Of a stretch of 64,000 nucleotides of DNA, positions 7,194-15,468 are shown piece after piece. Source of the DNA: Anaerolineales bacterium (lineage in GTDB: Bacteria > Chloroflexota > Anaerolineae > Anaerolineales > Villigracilaceae); contig JAFGMV010000004.1 of NCBI GenBank assembly GCA_016927315.1, positions 1-64,000 of the forward strand. The letters run 5' to 3'. The first letter of the stretch is position 1, and every line of letters starts with the position of its first letter. A program made the translations under genes and the position numbers. Under the pieces are notes generated by a model. The model worked only from the letters and a program-made list of their open reading frames with translations. It was not told where the DNA came from and ran no database searches.

Positions 7194-8843
7194 TTATGAA
7201 AGCGCCTTGACAAGATCAGAGACTGTATCCGGCGAAGGCAGGTGCACCCTCAAGACCCGTCGGTTGTTCGCAACCAGCGCCTCATAATCTCCCAAGGCCT
7301 GGGCTAATTCCAACATACCGAAACTAAGCGTCTCCTCCGGGATGGGGAAATCCAGTTCAGGGGTGGCTGTAATCTGCAGGAATACCCCTGTATTTGGTCC
7401 GCCTTTATGATACTGGCCGGTAGAATGCTGGAAGCGCGGGCCAAATCCGACAGTTACCGCGCACCCGGTCAGTTCTCGAATGATCACGCGCAACTCTTGC
7501 AAAACACTGCTCATTTGGATATTACGGGGCAGATAAGCGTTAATGGCCACATAATCGCCGCTTTCTGCCTGTGACAAGAATGCTTTCATGGAGCTGCCCA
7601 GTCCGGCTCCATTGATCATCCCAGGGGAGAACAGTTTGATCTCATTCCTTACCAGGATCGGTTGTCCTTCATCAAGTGTACCTGTCTGCTTGTATGCATC
7701 AATCTTTGCTTTGGTGATTGACTTGCTCTGCTGAACATTGGGTTGATCAAAAGCATTGACACCCAGAATATGGCAGGCAACAGCAGTGGCATATTCCCAG
7801 CGATACATCTCTGCAAACAGGTCATAAGGGTCATTGAACTGGTAAACCAGCACCGGGAACCCGGCGTCCTTAAGGCCGCTGATATCAGGGTCCAGGCTGC
7901 CGTCCTTTCGCAGATAAACGAAGAGACGATCTTCGCCATACAACCTGATTTTCCCAACCGGTTCCAGATCAATGGGCAGGATCCCTTTCCCTTCTTTACC
8001 ACTCGACTCGGCAATTAACTGCTCTAACCAGGAACCCATCGACTCGAGCCCAGTGTCAGCCAAGATCGTCAACTTATCACGGCCTTCAATAGCGGCCTGA
8101 GCGATCACTGCCCCCAACTTGAGCCCAGGATTATCATCCACTGGTGTTCCTACCGAACAGTGTGAGGCCATATCCCCGGCAGCCCTCAAAAAACGATCCA
8201 GATCCAGGCCCATTAGGGAGGCAGGCACCAGTCCAAAGTGGGTTAAGGCAGAAAACCGCCCGCCCACAAAAGGATTGGCCTTGAACATTTTTCTGAAATT
8301 CCGATCCCGCGCCATTTGCTCCAGAGAAGTACCCGCATCTGCGATAGCCACGAAACGGGAGCCGTCCCCTGCGGATAATTCCCAGAAATACTGGAACAAC
8401 GCCAACGTTTCGGTTGTTCCACCAGATTTGCTGGATACAATATACAGACTCTTCTCAGGTGGAAAATCCCTGGCGGCCTGGGCAACCTGGCCTGGATCAG
8501 TTGAATCGATAATTTCAAAAGGGAGTTTCAACTCAGAAGATAAAACCTGACTCATCACTTCTGGCGCTAACGACGAGCCTCCCATACCCATCAATAACAA
8601 CCGTTCAATGCCTGAATCGTGGACTTCTGCTGCGAAGGCTTCGATTTCATCCAAAGCCAGGCGTGAAGTTTCAGGCAATGTCAGCCAATCCAGACGAATT
8701 CTGATTTCCTTTTGTCCACCCGGATCCTCTGTCCATAATGTCGGGTCTTTGGCAAACATGCGCATTGGCACTTCATTTTCTTTGAGTTTGCCAATTTGTT
8801 CTGCAACGGATCCTTTCATTGACCCTAGAAAAATTTCATTCAT
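7194..8843 (-). CDS. pgi: Glucose-6-phosphate isomerase
   Basis: Interconverts glucose 6-phosphate and fructose 6-phosphate. The 549-aa protein has two SIS-type sugar-isomerase halves. Diagnostic segments are GMGGSSLAPEV (about residue 86) and SSKSGGTTET (about 137). The C-terminal GPRFQHSTGQYHKGGPN block resembles the isomerase half of bifunctional transaldolase/phosphoglucose isomerases rather than the E. coli-type enzyme. No transaldolase domain precedes it. It is last in the minus-strand series tkt, rpiB, phosphohexomutase, pgi, but a 645-bp gap with repeats separates it from its upstream neighbour, so it likely has its own promoter. A strong terminator follows. The start is the first ATG before a conserved-looking N-terminus; its ribosome binding site is weak. 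Confidence 0.92.
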   Translation of the reverse strand: MNEIFLGSMKGSVAEQIGKLKENEVPMRMFAKDPTLWTEDPGGQKEIRIRLDWLTLPETSRLALDEIEAFAAEVHDSGIERLLLMGMGGSSLAPEVMSQVLSSELKLPFEIIDSTDPGQVAQAARDFPPEKSLYIVSSKSGGTTETLALFQYFWELSAGDGSRFVAIADAGTSLEQMARDRNFRKMFKANPFVGGRFSALTHFGLVPASLMGLDLDRFLRAAGDMASHCSVGTPVDDNPGLKLGAVIAQAAIEGRDKLTILADTGLESMGSWLEQLIAESSGKEGKGILPIDLEPVGKIRLYGEDRLFVYLRKDGSLDPDISGLKDAGFPVLVYQFNDPYDLFAEMYRWEYATAVACHILGVNAFDQPNVQQSKSITKAKIDAYKQTGTLDEGQPILVRNEIKLFSPGMINGAGLGSSMKAFLSQAESGDYVAINAYLPRNIQMSSVLQELRVIIRELTGCAVTVGFGPRFQHSTGQYHKGGPNTGVFLQITATPELDFPIPEETLSFGMLELAQALGDYEALVANNRRVLRVHLPSPDTVSDLVKALS

Positions 8844-9013
8844 AAAATAAGGACGCCTTTCTTTCGTAAAATATACAACAGCTCCTCAGACCAGAACGCA
8901 TAAAATTCAGGAAGCATCATACCATATGAGTTACCCTTTTGGTACGCGTATCGTAACCAATACTATCTTTAACTTTATCCCATTCTCCAGGGGCATGAGT
9001 TTTCTCCGAAATC

Positions 9014-9157
9014 AAGGGGTTCACAAAAATGGTGCAGCGTTTATTCGCAGACATGGCTTCCTCGGAGCAACGTCCCAAGGGTTGACCTGCCCGGTAGAAG
9101 GTCTGATAGAAAACCTTCGTGACGTTCGACACTGGTTATTCTACAGATTTTTAGTGT
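9014..9157 (-). repeat. Homologous leader element A (upstream of pgi)
   Basis: About 145 bp match 11101-11245 at roughly 80 percent by eye, with a few single-base gaps. Shared blocks include ATGGTG, GCAGACATGGC, CGGAGCA, CTGCCCGGTAGA, GTCTGATAGAAA and TTCTACAGATTTTT. Both copies have the same orientation relative to the gene that follows on the minus strand. An ACCATATG motif lies between each copy and the gene. It may be a regulatory leader, a duplicated promoter region or a mobile repeat. Confidence 0.65.
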
Positions 9158-9177
9158 ATCCGAAATCAAGTGATCAA

Positions 9178-9284
9178 TTACAGAGTACTGCGTAAATATT
9201 TTAACCTGATCGTCACAATTTACCCGTGTTTTGATTTCACAAAGTTCACCTACTTATGCAAGAAGCAGTAGTAGGAAAATATCC
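9178..9284. repeat. Dispersed intergenic repeat, copy 2
   Basis: TTACAGAGTACTGCG begins at 9178 and GCAAGAAGCAGTAG at 9258, the same 80-bp offset as in copy 1 at 3636. It sits about 20 bp beyond leader element A. Confidence 0.6.
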
Positions 9285-9488
9285 GTTCTTTCGAAAGCCT
9301 GGAAGCATACAAAAAGGGGCTGCCGGGCATCGATGAAACGCAAACCGGAGAGGAATAAGTCAGCCAGTGCTTCTTTCTCAACAAGGTACGGCATTAAAAG
9401 CATATACTTCTCAAGTGAGTAATCACTTTGTGTCAGGTTAATATCCTGATCGGCTTTACTGTCAAGGCCGCAGGATAAAAACATGAAT

Positions 9489-11021
9489 TTATCCACCGAA
9501 GTACAAGACAGCAGTATCCAGTTCTTCAAAATCAGCAAAAAAAGTTTTCAGCCGAGTTACAATTTTGGACACCCCCCCAGGGACATTGGATTCCACATTC
9601 AAAGGCAAGACCGGATCATGCAGCGAGAGCCGCAGCAAGAACCAGCCGTCCTGGTCATCGTCGCGGCATGAAATGCGGATTCCTTCATAGTTATCAGGAA
9701 CCACCTGCCAACCTGATTGTCCTGCAGAAAAGGTTCGCAAGGCATCAATGACCTGCAGCCCATATTCGTGAAAGTCATCCAGTTTGATCATCAGGCGGAA
9801 TTCTTCGCTCTCCACCGGTTCATTCAGGTCCGCGATCAGATCGGTTAGGGCCTTGCCCTGTAAACGAGTTTTTGCCAGCTCGACGACAAGTTTGCTGACC
9901 AGGTAAGCGCCGTCATCGAGGAAAAAATTCTCGCGCATGGCCGCATGCCCAGAAGTTTCGATCGCCAGCCAGGAAGCCTTTCCATCATCATTGAGGCGAA
10001 CAGCTTCATTGATCACATTCTTATAACCACGCTTAAAGCGCTGGTGAATACCACCCAGATTTTTTTCGATAAACTGGGTCAGGCCATCGGAGGTGATCGA
10101 GTCAGTCACAATGGTTGAACCGGGATGCTCTTGCAGGACAATTGCTGAGATCAATGCAATCAGGCGGTTGCGATTGAGTGCACGGCCCTGGTCGTCAACC
10201 GCTGCAGCTCGATCTACATCCGTATCGAAGATTATCCCGAAATCAGCCTGATTTTCCAGTACTGCTTGCTGTATGGCTGCCATGGCTGAATCATCTTCGG
10301 GGTTGGGAACATGGTTGGGGAAAAAACCATCCGGATTCAGAAACTGACTGCCGGTTGTGTCGGCGCCCAATACACTTAAAACCTTATCCACATAAAAACC
10401 ACCGGCGCCATTACCGGCATCAACAACGATTTTCAAACCCTGCAACGGTTGCTCATACGTATCAGGGTGATTGATCCCCTGCCGGACTTTTTCAACCAAC
10501 TGGGCAGTATAAATTGAAATGAAATCACATGGTTCAATTAAACCAGGCCGGGGTGGGACCGCAAATCTGCCAGCTTCAGCCACAGCCAAGATATCGCTGA
10601 TATCCTGCTTATCCAACCCTCCCCGTGAAGTAAAAAACTTCATACCATTACGATTGAACGGTAAATGGCTGGCAGTGATCATGATTGCCCCATTGAATTC
10701 AAACCCTGGTATGACCGTACTCATAAACATGGCCGGAGTGGAGGCCATCCCAAAGTCGTAGACCGTACAACCTGAAGCGGAAATACCCGATAAGACGCTC
10801 TCCATGATCTCGGGTCCAGAAATACGACTATCCCTACCAACCGAAACGGAAAGTTCAACAGCGGGTTTACCAGTCCTGTCCTCCAGCCAGACTACAAAAG
10901 CTCGCCCGAGTATCCCGGCAACCAGAGGCGTCAGATTTACTTCTTCGCCTTGAACGCCTTCCAGCGCCACCCCGCGTATATCCGAGCCGTTTTGTAATTT
11001 GTTCCAATTGAAATCTTTCAT
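9489..11021 (-). CDS. Phosphoglucomutase/phosphomannomutase family enzyme
   Basis: A 510-aa alpha-D-phosphohexomutase, which moves phosphate between C6 and C1 of hexose phosphates. Motifs appear in order: the phosphoserine loop ITASHLPFNRNG (Ser about 125), the metal-binding DTDVDRAA (about 250), the sugar-binding ETSGHAA (about 330), and the C-terminal phosphate-binding region NYEGIRISC. The serine loop reads TASHLP instead of the usual TASHNP. Substrate (glucose, mannose or glucosamine phosphate) cannot be fixed from sequence. The start at 11021 is chosen because the preceding 21 codons look unlike the family. It lies between rpiB and pgi on the same strand and supports sugar-nucleotide or glycogen metabolism. 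Confidence 0.88.
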   Translation of the reverse strand: MKDFNWNKLQNGSDIRGVALEGVQGEEVNLTPLVAGILGRAFVVWLEDRTGKPAVELSVSVGRDSRISGPEIMESVLSGISASGCTVYDFGMASTPAMFMSTVIPGFEFNGAIMITASHLPFNRNGMKFFTSRGGLDKQDISDILAVAEAGRFAVPPRPGLIEPCDFISIYTAQLVEKVRQGINHPDTYEQPLQGLKIVVDAGNGAGGFYVDKVLSVLGADTTGSQFLNPDGFFPNHVPNPEDDSAMAAIQQAVLENQADFGIIFDTDVDRAAAVDDQGRALNRNRLIALISAIVLQEHPGSTIVTDSITSDGLTQFIEKNLGGIHQRFKRGYKNVINEAVRLNDDGKASWLAIETSGHAAMRENFFLDDGAYLVSKLVVELAKTRLQGKALTDLIADLNEPVESEEFRLMIKLDDFHEYGLQVIDALRTFSAGQSGWQVVPDNYEGIRISCRDDDQDGWFLLRLSLHDPVLPLNVESNVPGGVSKIVTRLKTFFADFEELDTAVLYFGG

Positions 11022-11323
11022 GAGTGATCCATACCTGTATTCAGTCAAAATGATTGTGGTCGCTCCAAGTCTACCATATGGCATACAGATAATTTATTAA
11101 AGATTCCCAAAGGGTTGCACAAAATGGTGTAGCTTTTATTGCAGACATGGCATCATCGGAGCAGCGTTCCGAAGGTTGATCTGCCCGGTAGAGAGTCTGA
11201 TAGAAACCTTTCGGGAGGTTCGAAACTGGGTTTTCTACAGATTTTTGTGCACCCTTCCCAATACGCCAACAACACGAGGAGGGTTCCCTACCCATCTCAT
11301 CCAGTCAAGCATTGGGAATGGAT
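11022..11323. other. Intergenic region upstream of the phosphohexomutase gene
   Basis: Mostly occupied by leader element B. No gene is supported; a minus-strand frame at 11071-11295 is the translated repeat itself and parallels the frame over element A. Confidence 0.6.
11101..11245 (-). repeat. Homologous leader element B (upstream of the phosphohexomutase gene)
   Basis: Partner of the element at 9014-9157, in the same orientation relative to its downstream gene. A near-complementary pair (TCCGAAGGTT and AACCTTTCGGGA) inside it could form a hairpin about 30 nt long between arms; the pairing is only partly kept in element A. Confidence 0.65.
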
Positions 11324-11353
11324 AAAAAAGCGGACCGTCTCTTAAGCGATCCG
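11324..11353 (-). terminator. Rho-independent terminator of rpiB
   Basis: CGGACCG (11331-11337) pairs with CGATCCG (11347-11353), including one G-U pair. On the minus strand the stem is followed by CTTTTTT. It lies 14 bp past the rpiB stop codon. Confidence 0.8.
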
Positions 11354-11366
11354 TTTTCCGGAAATT

Positions 11367-11813
11367 TTAATTTTCGGCTTCCAACTTACGGATTTTATTC
11401 ATCCGGCGTACGAACCGCTCTCCCCCATCGAACTCAGCTTTCAGGAAAGCCCTTACGATCTCTTTGGCAATTTCAATACCAATAATTCGGGCTCCCAGAC
11501 ACAGCACGTTCATTTCATCATGTTCAACACCCTGGTGCGCAGAGTAGGTATCATGGCAAATTCCTGCATAGATGCCCTTCATTTTGTTAGCCGCCACACA
11601 CGCCCCGATCCCTGAACCACATATAATAATCCCCCGGTCTGCTTTACCAGATTGGACTGCACGCCCAACTTTTTCTGCATACTCAGGGAAATCGACGCTC
11701 ACCTGGCTGTCAGTACCCAAGTCAATGGTTTCATGCCCGGCTGCATGTACCGTTTCAAGGATGGTCTCTTTCAACGGAAAACCCCCATGGTCACAAGCAA
11801 CAGCAATTTTCAT
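11367..11813 (-). CDS. rpiB: Ribose-5-phosphate isomerase B
   Basis: Interconverts ribose 5-phosphate and ribulose 5-phosphate in the non-oxidative pentose-phosphate pathway. The 148-aa length is typical for the RpiB/LacAB family. Visible motifs are ACDHGG near the N-terminus, the active-site CGSGIG loop with its Cys (about 65), and the HDTYSAHQGVEHDEMNV region with conserved His residues. The ATG at 11813 follows GGAAC, a modest ribosome binding site. It lies downstream of tkt on the same strand and has its own terminator. Allose phosphate isomerase activity is a less likely alternative. Confidence 0.93.
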   Translation of the reverse strand: MKIAVACDHGGFPLKETILETVHAAGHETIDLGTDSQVSVDFPEYAEKVGRAVQSGKADRGIIICGSGIGACVAANKMKGIYAGICHDTYSAHQGVEHDEMNVLCLGARIIGIEIAKEIVRAFLKAEFDGGERFVRRMNKIRKLEAEN

Positions 11814-12005
11814 TAGTTCCTCTTCTTTTCCATGATGTATAAAAATGCAGGGTTAACATTTCCATTAGAGCAGCGATACAGTAAAGAGTATACAATTCTC
11901 GTATAACACAAAGCTGATGGATGTTATAAAATCACTGCTTTTGCCTGCGCCGGCATAAACAGCCAACGATATCCCTGAACACCCAATCCAGCATTTATTC
12001 ATCAA

Positions 12006-12051
12006 TGGAACCGTCACTGGCTGGACAACTGCCAAACCAGTGACGGTTCCA
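12006..12051 (-). terminator. Long hairpin after tkt
   Basis: A 15-bp perfect stem (12006-12020 with 12037-12051) and a 16-nt loop lie 7 bp past the tkt stop codon. No long T-run follows, so it may stabilise the 3' end or act as an imperfect terminator. The rest of the tkt-rpiB gap holds nothing recognisable. Confidence 0.65.
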
Positions 12052-12057
12052 CATCAA

Positions 12058-14052
12058 TTAACCCAAGACTTGCCTGGCTTTCGCAATTACATTCTCAACA
12101 GTGAAGCCATACTTTTCAAACAAAACCTTGGCCGGAGCAGACGCACCATAGCTCTCCTGAGTGATCAATGCGCCAAGATCACCAGTATAGCGTTCCCAAC
12201 CCTGACCAACACCGGCTTCAACAGCCACGCGGGCTTTGACCGACGAAGGCAAAACAGAGTCTCGATAAGCCTGGTCCTGCTTTTCAAACAATTCCCAGCT
12301 TGGGAAAGAAATCACTCGCACCTTCACACCTTCTGCTGCCAGCTGTTTGCCGGCTTCCAGCACCAGACTTACTTCAGACCCTGAGGCCATCAGGATCAGT
12401 TCCGGGGCACCCTCTCCCAGGTCTGCCAATACATAGGCGCCCTTATCAAGTTCGCTCGCGGGTGCATATATGTCCCGGTCCAGGGTTGGCAAGTTCTGCC
12501 GGGTCAGAATCAGGGCGGTTGGGGCATGCCTGTTCTCGATAGCAACTTTCCAGGCTTGCGCGGTTTCATTGGCATCAGCCGGACGCAAGACATTCAGGTT
12601 GGGAATCGCCCGCAGGGCAGCAAAATGTTCAACAGGCTGGTGAGTGGGGCCATCTTCACCAACCCCAATGCTGTCATGCGTGAAGACATAGATCACCTGA
12701 AAACCCGATAATCCAGCCAGACGAATAGGCGGACGCATATAATCGGAAAAGATCAAGAAACCACCACCATAGGGAATCAACCCGCCAAACAGATACATAC
12801 CATTCAATATTGCCCCCATAGCATGCTCTCGCACCCCGAAATGGAAATTGCGGCCGGTAGGCGCATCCTTTTGAAAAGCTTCCAACCCATCCATCCAGGT
12901 CTTATTAGAAGGCGCCAGGTCGGCGGAGCCGCCCATTAATTCAGGCAGTGTAGATGCAATCGCGTTGATCACTTTTCCGGATGATGCACGTGAAGCAATA
13001 CCTTTCTCATCCGCCGGGAAAACGGGCAAGGCCTCTGTCCAGTTCGCAGGTAATTCTCCTTTCAGGCGACGCTTTAGTTCAGCAGCCTTAATCGGGGATT
13101 CTTTCGCGAAGTCTTCCAGCCTGGCATTCCAGGCTTTTTCAGCTTTAGAGCCTGTATCCACTGCCTGCCGGTAAAAGTCGAGGACATCCTCAGGAACATA
13201 GAAACGCGGCTCAACCGGCCAACCCAGGTTTTCTTTAGCAGCATTCAGTTCAACGTCGCCTAACGGTTCTCCGTGAACCTTGGAAGTACCCTGTTTGTTG
13301 GGCGCGCCAAAACCAATCTGGGTACGACATACAATCAGTGACGGACGTTCATCTTTCCTGGCAGCCTGGATGGCATTATCAATTGCTTCGACATCATTGC
13401 CATCTTTCACATATTGTACGTGCCAACCGTACGCTTCAAAGCGGGCTCCGCGGTTCTCAGTAAAGGCCAGGTCAGTAGCGCCATCAATTGAGATACGATT
13501 GTCATCATACAGATAGATCAGACGCCCCAGGCTGAGATGGCCGGCCAGGGAAGCCGCTTCTGAAGATACACCTTCCATCAGGTCGCCATCAGTAACAATA
13601 GCATACACATAGGAATCGATCAGTTCTCGCTGGTAAAGCGCTGCGAGGTGTGCAGCCGCCACCGCCATACCAACACCAGCCGCAAAACCCTGCCCTAACG
13701 GCCCCGTAGTCATTTCAACGCCGGCTGTATGGCCGTACTCAGGATGGCCGGGGGTTTTGCTGCCCCATTGACGGAAATTTTTGAGATCTTCAATCTCCAG
13801 CCCATATCCGGTTAAGCAAAGCAGGGAATAGAGCATCATTGATCCATGTCCACCTGAAAGGATAAAGCGATCACGTCCGGCCCATTTCGGGTTTTTAGGA
13901 TTGTGCCGCAGGTGTCTGGTCCAAATAGTGTACGCCATGGCTGCAGCTCCCATCGGGAGACCGGGGTGTCCGGAATTGGCCTGCTGAACCCCGTCTGCAG
14001 ACAGAAAGCGGATCGCATTAATCGCGCGAGTTTCAAGGTCTTGATTACTCAT
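12058..14052 (-). CDS. tkt: Transketolase
   Basis: Moves two-carbon ketol units between sugar phosphates with thiamine diphosphate. The 664-aa protein has the full three-domain length. The N-terminal part shows [11 protein letters not shown] and the cofactor/metal segment [17 protein letters not shown] (about residues 150-167). The pyrimidine domain shows GVREHAMG and [34 protein letters not shown] sits about 12 bp before the ATG. It is the most upstream gene of the sugar-phosphate series with rpiB. A hairpin in its leader and a palindrome between it and the divergent gene at 14395 are possible control sites. Confidence 0.96.
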   Translation of the reverse strand: MSNQDLETRAINAIRFLSADGVQQANSGHPGLPMGAAAMAYTIWTRHLRHNPKNPKWAGRDRFILSGGHGSMMLYSLLCLTGYGLEIEDLKNFRQWGSKTPGHPEYGHTAGVEMTTGPLGQGFAAGVGMAVAAAHLAALYQRELIDSYVYAIVTDGDLMEGVSSEAASLAGHLSLGRLIYLYDDNRISIDGATDLAFTENRGARFEAYGWHVQYVKDGNDVEAIDNAIQAARKDERPSLIVCRTQIGFGAPNKQGTSKVHGEPLGDVELNAAKENLGWPVEPRFYVPEDVLDFYRQAVDTGSKAEKAWNARLEDFAKESPIKAAELKRRLKGELPANWTEALPVFPADEKGIASRASSGKVINAIASTLPELMGGSADLAPSNKTWMDGLEAFQKDAPTGRNFHFGVREHAMGAILNGMYLFGGLIPYGGGFLIFSDYMRPPIRLAGLSGFQVIYVFTHDSIGVGEDGPTHQPVEHFAALRAIPNLNVLRPADANETAQAWKVAIENRHAPTALILTRQNLPTLDRDIYAPASELDKGAYVLADLGEGAPELILMASGSEVSLVLEAGKQLAAEGVKVRVISFPSWELFEKQDQAYRDSVLPSSVKARVAVEAGVGQGWERYTGDLGALITQESYGASAPAKVLFEKYGFTVENVIAKARQVLG

Positions 14053-14095
14053 GGGTCGTATCTTCCTCCGAAAAAGTTTCCAAAAAATAATATTG

Positions 14096-14114
14096 CAGGT
14101 CCCAAAAGGACCTG
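14096..14114 (-). promoter_or_regulatory. Hairpin in the tkt leader
   Basis: CAGGTCC (14096-14102) and GGACCTG (14108-14114) form a 7-bp stem with a 5-nt loop, about 44 bp before the tkt start. On the minus strand an A/T stretch with six Ts follows within 10 nt. This suggests an attenuator-like or upstream terminator element. Confidence 0.4.
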
Positions 14115-14134
14115 GAAATGTACATTCCCTTTTT

Positions 14135-14153
14135 TTGTTGCACGGTGCAACAA
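14135..14153. promoter_or_regulatory. 19-bp palindrome between tkt and the 14395 gene
   Basis: TTGTTGCAC-G-GTGCAACAA is a perfect inverted repeat with a single central base, 83 bp upstream of the tkt start codon. The odd-length dyad with a central G resembles operators of LacI- or GntR-type regulators. No such regulator is in the window. Confidence 0.55.
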
Positions 14154-14394
14154 TACCCAGTTTAAGGATTTTACCATTATATTCTTAGTTCTGAGACAGA
14201 AACTGGATTTTTATACTTTTTAGATGTGGACATCTTATTAGGCGCCATCCAGGTCTTCGATTCTCAAACCAGTGAGTGTTTCTCCAGAGCCAGAAACCCC
14301 TGTAAAAGCATATTTGATGATGTGCTTTTTATTCATTCAGTCTATAATTACAGGGAAATCATCCTTCGAAACAACAATAATCTGAGGAGGCAAT

Positions 14395-15459
14395 ATGCCG
14401 GATTTAAACTCATCGGAAGAAATCACGAGTGCCATCAATTCTCTGCAAAGTAAACTCAGAATTCTTCAGGAAACCGTTCAGTTGACCAATATACGAGATA
14501 CAGTCGAAGATATGCTTACGACGGTAAACAATCTGGATAAACGAGTTACTGATCTGCGAAACAAAGGGTATGCTTTTAACAAAAATCTTGAAGATCAGGC
14601 TGAAAACTACAGAAAGCAATGGGAAAAACTCTACCCACCAATAGAAAAGCAAATAACGGCCCAGGTTTCCGTATTACGAACTGCCTTTGACCCGCTGGAG
14701 TTGCAGATGCGACAACTGGCGCAACTCAGCAACAATCCGACCGCTGCCAGACCTTCAATTAGAAGCTTGGAAACCAGTCTTAAAACCATGGAAGACAAGG
14801 TCGATGCCAGTGAACGCACGATCAGCGGGATGTATGATCAGTTTTACAGCCAGCTGAACAAAATAAAAACGAAATTATATAAACTTGAATGGATGATGAC
14901 AGAACTGGCAGAAGCCAGCTTCCAACTTCTGCCAACAGAATCCGGTATTATGGCTGTCAAAGCTGTTTGGGTCAAAACCGGAGAAGAACAGAAAGGCGAT
15001 CCAGAAGGCATCCTGTACCTGACCGACCAGCGTCTACTTTTTGAACAAAAAGAAAAAGTTGCGACGAAAAAAGTTTTATTTATTGCTACAGAAAAGGAAA
15101 CAGTTCAGGAACTCTTGTTGGAAATTCCTTTGTCCATGGTAGATGGGATTGAAATAAGTAAGCATGGGTTAATGAAGAACGAAGATCATATAAATCTAAA
15201 GCTTGCCACTGGGGCTCCGATGCAAACAGCGTCCTTCCATATCTGGCAAGCCAACCAGGAATGGCAAGCCTTGATCAACCGTGCAAAGGCGAAAGAATTT
15301 GACAAGGACCGCGCCCTGGAAATCGACCAGGAAATTCTGGACAAGATCAGTTCTGCTCCAACCCAGTGCCCATCATGTGGTGGAAATATCAATCAGGTTG
15401 TGCTGCGTGGAATGGACAGCATCAAATGTGAGTTTTGTGGATTCACCATCCGTCTTTAG
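14395..15459 (+). CDS. Coiled-coil, PH/GRAM-like, zinc-ribbon protein, 354 aa
   Basis: AGGAGG precedes the ATG by 5 bp. Residues 1-180 are strongly helical and coiled-coil-like, with heptad patterns such as LQSKLRILQETV and KIKTKLYKLEWMM. Residues about 185-300 resemble a PH or GRAM-type domain (GILYLTDQRLLFEQKE, then SMVDGIEISKHGL). The C-terminus carries a zinc ribbon with CPSCGG and CEFCG. There is no signal peptide or membrane helix, so it is probably cytoplasmic and perhaps membrane-associated. Family not recognised. The next gene starts 9 bp after the stop, so cotranscription is likely. An Anaerolineae cell-envelope scaffold is a guess only. Confidence 0.75.
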   Translation: MPDLNSSEEITSAINSLQSKLRILQETVQLTNIRDTVEDMLTTVNNLDKRVTDLRNKGYAFNKNLEDQAENYRKQWEKLYPPIEKQITAQVSVLRTAFDPLELQMRQLAQLSNNPTAARPSIRSLETSLKTMEDKVDASERTISGMYDQFYSQLNKIKTKLYKLEWMMTELAEASFQLLPTESGIMAVKAVWVKTGEEQKGDPEGILYLTDQRLLFEQKEKVATKKVLFIATEKETVQELLLEIPLSMVDGIEISKHGLMKNEDHINLKLATGAPMQTASFHIWQANQEWQALINRAKAKEFDKDRALEIDQEILDKISSAPTQCPSCGGNINQVVLRGMDSIKCEFCGFTIRL

Positions 15460-15468
15460 CATTTCTTT

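Larger units (their letters stand above)
8844..9488. other. Repeat-rich region upstream of pgi
   Basis: It contains a leader-type repeat (about 9014-9157) matching one upstream of the phosphohexomutase gene, and immediately beyond it copy 2 of the 80-bp-spaced repeat (9178-9284). A minus-strand frame at 9254-9538 overlaps the 3' end of the mutase gene and lacks a ribosome binding site, so it is not called. The pgi promoter should lie here. Confidence 0.6.

Noticed and set aside
8917-9132. A small gene for the frame over element A (and its partner at 11071-11295)
   Set aside because: The frame agrees between copies only in part and ends differ; the simpler reading is a non-coding repeat. Kept as a possibility within the leader-element finding.
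9254-9538. 94-codon minus-strand frame at the 3' end of the phosphohexomutase gene
   Set aside because: It overlaps the mutase, has no ribosome binding site, runs through a dispersed repeat and resembles no family I know.
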